Shown here: positions 63,555 through 64,000 of the stretch, in pieces
Layout: every line of letters starts with the position of its first letter
How positions within the stretch are numbered: position 1 is the stretch's first letter
Assembly (NCBI RefSeq): GCF_020404845.1
Contig: NZ_JAIOJZ010000033.1
Span: 1-64,000, forward strand
Length of the DNA: 64,000 nt
Direction of reading: 5' to 3'
Source: Streptomyces hyderabadensis
GTDB lineage: Bacteria; Actinomycetota; Actinomycetes; Streptomycetales; Streptomycetaceae
Position numbers and translations under genes: made by a program
Notes under the pieces: generated by a model
Databases searched by the model: none
What the model was told of the DNA's origin: nothing
The model's input: only the letters and a program-made list of their open reading frames with translations

Positions 63555-63872
63555 TCAGAACCAGCCGGACGACCTCTTGGCCGCCTTCGTCTTCGCGGAC
63601 TCGGTGAGGAGCCGCTGACGCTCGCCGTGCAGGGCGGTCAGCTCCGCGTTCAGCCGGAGCTCCGCGCTGTTGCCGGTCGCGTCCATACGCTGCTCTTCAC
63701 GCCCGGCGCTGCGGCCGCGGGCGACCTTGTAGCCGCCGACGGCCAGCGAGCGGGCCATGGCCCGGCGCTCACTGCCGTTCAGCGGCCACCACTCCCCCCG
63801 GCGCACCGCTTCGAGCTTCTTCTGTGTCGCCTGGATCTCGCGGTCCAGGCGGCGAATGTCGGCGTTGCGCAT
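63555..63872 (-). CDS. Small coiled-coil protein upstream of traB
   Basis: Predicted 105 residues, very basic and helical. It begins MRNADIRRLDREIQATQKKLEAVRRGEWWPLNGSERRAMA in two heptad-like stretches and ends with a second helix (LRLNAELTALHGERQRLLTESAKTKAAKRSSGWF, in pieces). AAGGAG lies about 8 nt before the ATG. The start is the first Met giving this ribosome-site spacing; the longer frame upstream is non-coding. It is a common companion of AICE transfer genes, but its function is unknown. Confidence 0.75.
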   Translation of the reverse strand: MRNADIRRLDREIQATQKKLEAVRRGEWWPLNGSERRAMARSLAVGGYKVARGRSAGREEQRMDATGNSAELRLNAELTALHGERQRLLTESAKTKAAKRSSGWF

Positions 63873-63874
63873 GG

Positions 63875-64000
63875 TCAGACGCTCCTTACGGAGTCGCAGG
63901 GGTCGGGAAACGCGCAGGGGGTGCACATGCCGAGCGAGGTGGGGATGACGTAGCCCGCATCCCGCCGGCACTGCGGGCAGATACGGCGGGCACGGTTCGC
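63875..64000 (-). CDS. Zinc-ribbon-like protein, 5' part outside the window (partial)
   Basis: The last 42 codons of an open frame enter from the right edge and end with TGA 2 nt before the start of the following gene. The sequence ANRARRICPQCRRDAGYV is followed by MCTPCAFPDPC, that is CxxC, CxxC and a later Cys, as in small zinc-ribbon or GATA-like fingers. The ribosome site of the next gene (AAGGAG) lies within its last codons, so the two are coupled. Only the C-terminus is visible. Confidence 0.6.
   Translation of the reverse strand, partial: ANRARRICPQCRRDAGYVIPTSLGMCTPCAFPDPCDSVRSV

Larger units (their letters stand above)
55274..64000. mobile_element. Actinomycete integrative and conjugative element (AICE), left part
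   Basis: The element begins at tRNA-Ser(GGA) and runs beyond the window. All genes lie on the minus strand in one block. They are a tyrosine integrase and excisionase at the tRNA end, then a replication module (SF3 ATPase plus primase-polymerase), a DpdA-like gene, a small membrane protein, and an FtsK-like translocase for double-stranded DNA transfer. That combination defines AICEs of the pSAM2/SLP1 kind. The right junction, transcriptional regulators and any cargo are not visible. Confidence 0.9.

Overview
The window is high-GC actinobacterial chromosome, almost certainly Streptomyces. The evidence is the strong third-position GC bias, GTG starts, BldC, an NsdA-like sporulation regulator, valine dehydrogenase, an Lsr2-like protein, a parS site of the Streptomyces type and a c-di-AMP riboswitch upstream of a cell-wall peptidase. 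The gene order (dnaX-purD-purC-purSQL-purF-purM-vdh-bldC-hrpA-DEAD helicase-trmB) is a conserved core-chromosome order of this genus.

Region 1 (1-28.7 kb) is core housekeeping and developmental DNA. It holds an asparagine-synthase-like protein with degenerate active sites, an NsdA-like TPR regulator with a rare TTA codon, L-2-hydroxyglutarate oxidase, TrmB, a PrsW-type membrane protease, an aldo/keto reductase, and an M23 peptidase under a c-di-AMP riboswitch. It continues with an SpoIIE-type phosphatase, the initiator tRNA, a RibD-like fusion in reversed domain order, a MerR regulator with its operator, two tandem paralogous membrane-anchored proteins and an amino-acid permease. A DEAD-box helicase with an internally duplicated RGG tail, a zincin and a metallophosphoesterase follow. 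Last come a Glu-Asp-Phe tRNA cluster with an embedded parS site, and HrpA.

Region 2 (28.7-55.3 kb) holds bldC, vdh and most of the purine biosynthesis genes. These lie in four places on the minus strand: purM-purF, purL-purQ-purS, purC and purD. Between them are an Lsr2-like nucleoid protein, three tRNA-Gly genes, an ABC exporter cotranscribed with a DesK/NarL-type two-component system, a dimethylformamidase-like protein and a membrane protein with an 11-unit decapeptide repeat. The region ends with dnaX, the SRP RNA and tRNA-Ser(GGA).

Region 3 (55.3-64.0 kb, open at the right edge) is an actinomycete integrative and conjugative element (AICE) integrated at the 3' end of tRNA-Ser(GGA). Reading outward from the tRNA, all genes are on the minus strand. 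They are: tyrosine integrase, excisionase, a repeat-rich putative replication origin, an SF3-type ATPase, a primase-polymerase, a TGT/DpdA-like (queuine-transglycosylase-fold) protein, a small membrane protein, a repeat-rich locus that could be the transfer site, an FtsK-like TraB translocase, a small coiled-coil protein and a truncated zinc-ribbon protein. The DpdA-like gene shares an ATGA junction with the primase gene. It is the most unusual component of the window, because a base-exchange enzyme sits inside the replication operon of a conjugative element.
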